Shown: piece by piece, positions 5,810 through 7,069 of the stretch
Layout of the letters: each line of letters starts with the position of its first letter
Numbering within the stretch: position 1 is the first letter of the stretch
From: Bacillota bacterium
GTDB lineage: Bacteria > Bacillota > Dethiobacteria > DTU022
Assembly: GCA_012510625.1 (NCBI GenBank)
Contig: JAAZHP010000170.1
Location: 1 to 7,069, forward strand
Direction of reading: 5' to 3'
DNA length: 7,069 bases
Position numbers and translations under genes: made by a program
The notes under the pieces: generated by a model
What the model saw: only the letters and a program-made list of their open reading frames with translations
Database searches by the model: none
Told to the model about the DNA's origin: nothing

Positions 5810-6835
5810 TTAGGGATAAAGAATGATCTTCCCGCACTGTCCGGCTTTCATGATCTCGAATGCTTCTTCATAATCTTCCAGCTTCATGCGGTGGGTGATC
5901 ACCGGTCGGATATCGAGGACCCCGCTCAACAGGGCGGCGGTTGTATACCAGGTGTCAAATATCTTCCGGCCGGTGATGCCGGCCAGGGTAATCCCTTTAA
6001 AGACGACCTCATTGGCCAGGTCCAGGGTTACCTTGTCTGCCGGTATGCCCAGCAGGGCTGCATGCCCGCCGTTCTTCATAGCTTGCAGCCCGTCATGGAG
6101 ACAGCTTTCATTGCCGCTCATCTCCACGAAAATATCGACGCCGCAGCCGGCGGTATCTGCGTGCACCTTCTTCACCAGACTTTCTCTGCGGGGATTGATC
6201 ACCGTTCCGGCGCCCATCTGCGCGGCGATCTCCAGCCGGTAATCGTTGATGTCGGCGGCATAGACCCGGGCTGCTCCCGCTGCGCGGGCTACGCCGACGG
6301 CAAAAAGGCCGATGGCGCCGCAGCCGGTGATGAGGACGTTTTTCCCGGTAAGGGGAGCGGACGAAAGGGCCAGCACGGCATTGCCCAGCGGATCCTGCAG
6401 GCAGGCTATCTCCGGAGGCAGCTCCCTGCTGTTCAGCCAGAGATTGGCCGCCGGAACGCGGACATATTCGGCAAAGCAGCCGTCAAAATCTACGCCGGTG
6501 ATGGTGTAATCCCGGCAGATATGAGCCTGGCCGGTGCGGCACTGGTAGCACCGGCCGCAGGCCTGATGGCATTCCAGGCTTACATAATCGCCCTTGAAAT
6601 AGCCCTCTACCGCCGGCCCCAGCTCCACGATTTCTCCCGCCATTTCATGTCCCATGATCACGGGGAGATTCATTCTCGATGCTGCCCAGGAGTCCCAATT
6701 GTAGATATGCAGATCCGTGCCGCAGATGGAGGTTGCGATAACCTTGACCAGCACATCGTGAGGCCCAATGCGGGGAATCTCCACTTGCCTGAGCGCCGCT
6801 CCCGGACCCGGCTTCTCCTTGATCAGAGCTTTCAT
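5810..6835 (-). CDS. tdh: L-threonine 3-dehydrogenase
   Basis: This 341-residue zinc, NAD-dependent medium-chain dehydrogenase oxidises L-threonine to 2-amino-3-ketobutyrate. Numbered from MKALI, residues coincide with those of the E. coli enzyme: catalytic zinc C38, H63 and E64; structural zinc C93, C96, C99 and C107; the IYNWDSW segment (44-50); Rossmann GCGAIG (171-176) with D195 at the end of the second strand. The C-terminal half has GITGRKIFDTWY and ITHRM, as in known Tdh proteins. The start is placed at 6835, although the frame stays open 47 codons further to an ATG at 6976, because MKAL is the family N-terminus, total length then equals that of E. coli Tdh, and AAGGG lies just upstream. 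Residues encoded by the extension resemble no known domain. It is the first gene of the tdh-kbl operon. Confidence 0.95.
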   Translation of the reverse strand: MKALIKEKPGPGAALRQVEIPRIGPHDVLVKVIATSICGTDLHIYNWDSWAASRMNLPVIMGHEMAGEIVELGPAVEGYFKGDYVSLECHQACGRCYQCRTGQAHICRDYTITGVDFDGCFAEYVRVPAANLWLNSRELPPEIACLQDPLGNAVLALSSAPLTGKNVLITGCGAIGLFAVGVARAAGAARVYAADINDYRLEIAAQMGAGTVINPRRESLVKKVHADTAGCGVDIFVEMSGNESCLHDGLQAMKNGGHAALLGIPADKVTLDLANEVVFKGITLAGITGRKIFDTWYTTAALLSGVLDIRPVITHRMKLEDYEEAFEIMKAGQCGKIILYP

Positions 6836-6933
6836 TTTCCCTTGCAATCGCGACACCCCGCTTTTGCGTTTTCTTGGGAAACTGTCCGGCCGGCTTAAAA
6901 GTACTGCTGCCGGTTCAAGGAATAAATACCGCC

Positions 6934-6947
6934 TTTTTCCGGAAAAA
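6934..6947. promoter_or_regulatory. 14-bp palindrome upstream of tdh, candidate operator
   Basis: TTTTTCCGGAAAAA is a perfect 14-bp palindrome centred about 105 nt before the tdh start. It is flanked by a looser inverted repeat, AATAAA (6921-6926) and TTTATT (6953-6958), offset by one base. It has no loop and no downstream T run in the right place, so it is not a terminator. A dimeric regulator of threonine catabolism could bind here; no specific family is recognised. Confidence 0.35.
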
Positions 6948-7061
6948 CACCGTTTATTTAATTCTTGATCACACAAAGAAAAACCTTTCAGAATAATGGA
7001 GAAACGAGCATCACCGGCAGGTTGCGCTGGAACTATTATTCCCCCTTTGATTTTTTATGGC

Positions 7062-7066
7062 AGGAG
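7062..7066 (+). promoter_or_regulatory. Possible ribosome binding site at the window edge
   Basis: AGGAG is followed by ATA at the last bases of the window. With normal spacing a start codon would fall a few bases beyond 7069, which suggests a + strand gene divergent from tdh. The in-window ATG at 7057 has no purine-rich site before it and is less likely as a start. Confidence 0.3.
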
Positions 7067-7069
7067 ATA

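Larger units (their letters stand above)
6836..7069. promoter_or_regulatory. Upstream region of tdh, no gene seen
   Basis: No supported gene lies in these 234 nt, although the tdh frame is open as far as 6976. The segment is AT-richer than the genes, particularly 6895-7069, and should contain the tdh promoter on the minus strand. I found no pair of hexamers good enough to call. It holds the palindrome at 6934-6947, the palindrome CCGGCCGG (6886-6893), and a possible small stem pairing CCGGC with GCCGG around a 14-nt loop in the tdh leader. Confidence 0.4.

Noticed and set aside
5891..6898. A 335-codon open frame on the + strand, antisense to tdh
   Set aside because: It lies opposite a clear tdh with all catalytic residues, has no recognisable motif, and long antisense frames are expected against GC-rich codon use.
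6836..6976. N-terminal extension of tdh from an upstream ATG at 6976
   Set aside because: Tdh proteins start at MKAL; the 47 extra residues resemble nothing, and the stretch contains the palindromic region. The start at 6835 gives exactly the expected length.
1..7069. CRISPR arrays, tRNA or rRNA genes, insertion sequences
   Set aside because: No regularly spaced repeats, no cloverleaf-like or rRNA sequence, and no transposase or terminal repeats were seen on reading both strands.

Overview
The window carries two unrelated gene blocks that face each other and meet near position 4615. Base composition is moderately GC-rich by eye. Shine-Dalgarno sequences are purine-rich and several are strong (AAGGTGG, GGAGGTG, GAGGTG), and genes are tightly packed. 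This fits a Gram-positive, Clostridia-like (Firmicutes) chromosome of intermediate GC, but the assignment is an inference from style and no marker gene fixes the taxon.

Left block, + strand, 1-4609: a cell-surface glycan segment. After a rho-independent terminator (71-91) and a roughly 200-nt leader with a stable potential hairpin comes a family 2 glycosyltransferase (298-1299) with an extra C-terminal domain. A 116-nt gap with two perfect palindromes follows. Then come three tightly linked genes: a UDP-glucose dehydrogenase-type enzyme (1416-2744), an extended-SDR nucleotide-sugar enzyme overlapping it by 4 nt (2741-3739), and a second family 2 glycosyltransferase 3 nt later (3743-4609). The dehydrogenase should supply a UDP-uronic acid. 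The SDR has active-site residues like those of UDP-glucuronate decarboxylases (ArnA C-terminal domain, UXS), so the pair plausibly makes UDP-glucuronate and then a UDP-pentose or 4-keto-pentose. The two transferases would use such sugars on a polysaccharide or glycoprotein. No initiating transferase, flippase, polymerase or ligase is visible, so the cluster probably continues to the left or elsewhere.

Right block, - strand, 4619-6835: the two-gene threonine catabolic operon tdh-kbl. Threonine 3-dehydrogenase makes 2-amino-3-ketobutyrate, and glycine C-acetyltransferase (2-amino-3-ketobutyrate CoA ligase) cleaves it with CoA to glycine and acetyl-CoA. Both proteins keep all recognisable catalytic residues.

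The last 234 nt (6836-7069) hold no gene. They form the tdh upstream region, with a 14-bp palindrome, and end in a ribosome-binding-site-like AGGAG on the + strand that hints at a divergent gene just past the edge. All six genes belong to known families. I found no clear undescribed system. The best leads are the structured leader before the first transferase, the decarboxylase-like SDR paired with the dehydrogenase, and the unusual first transferase.
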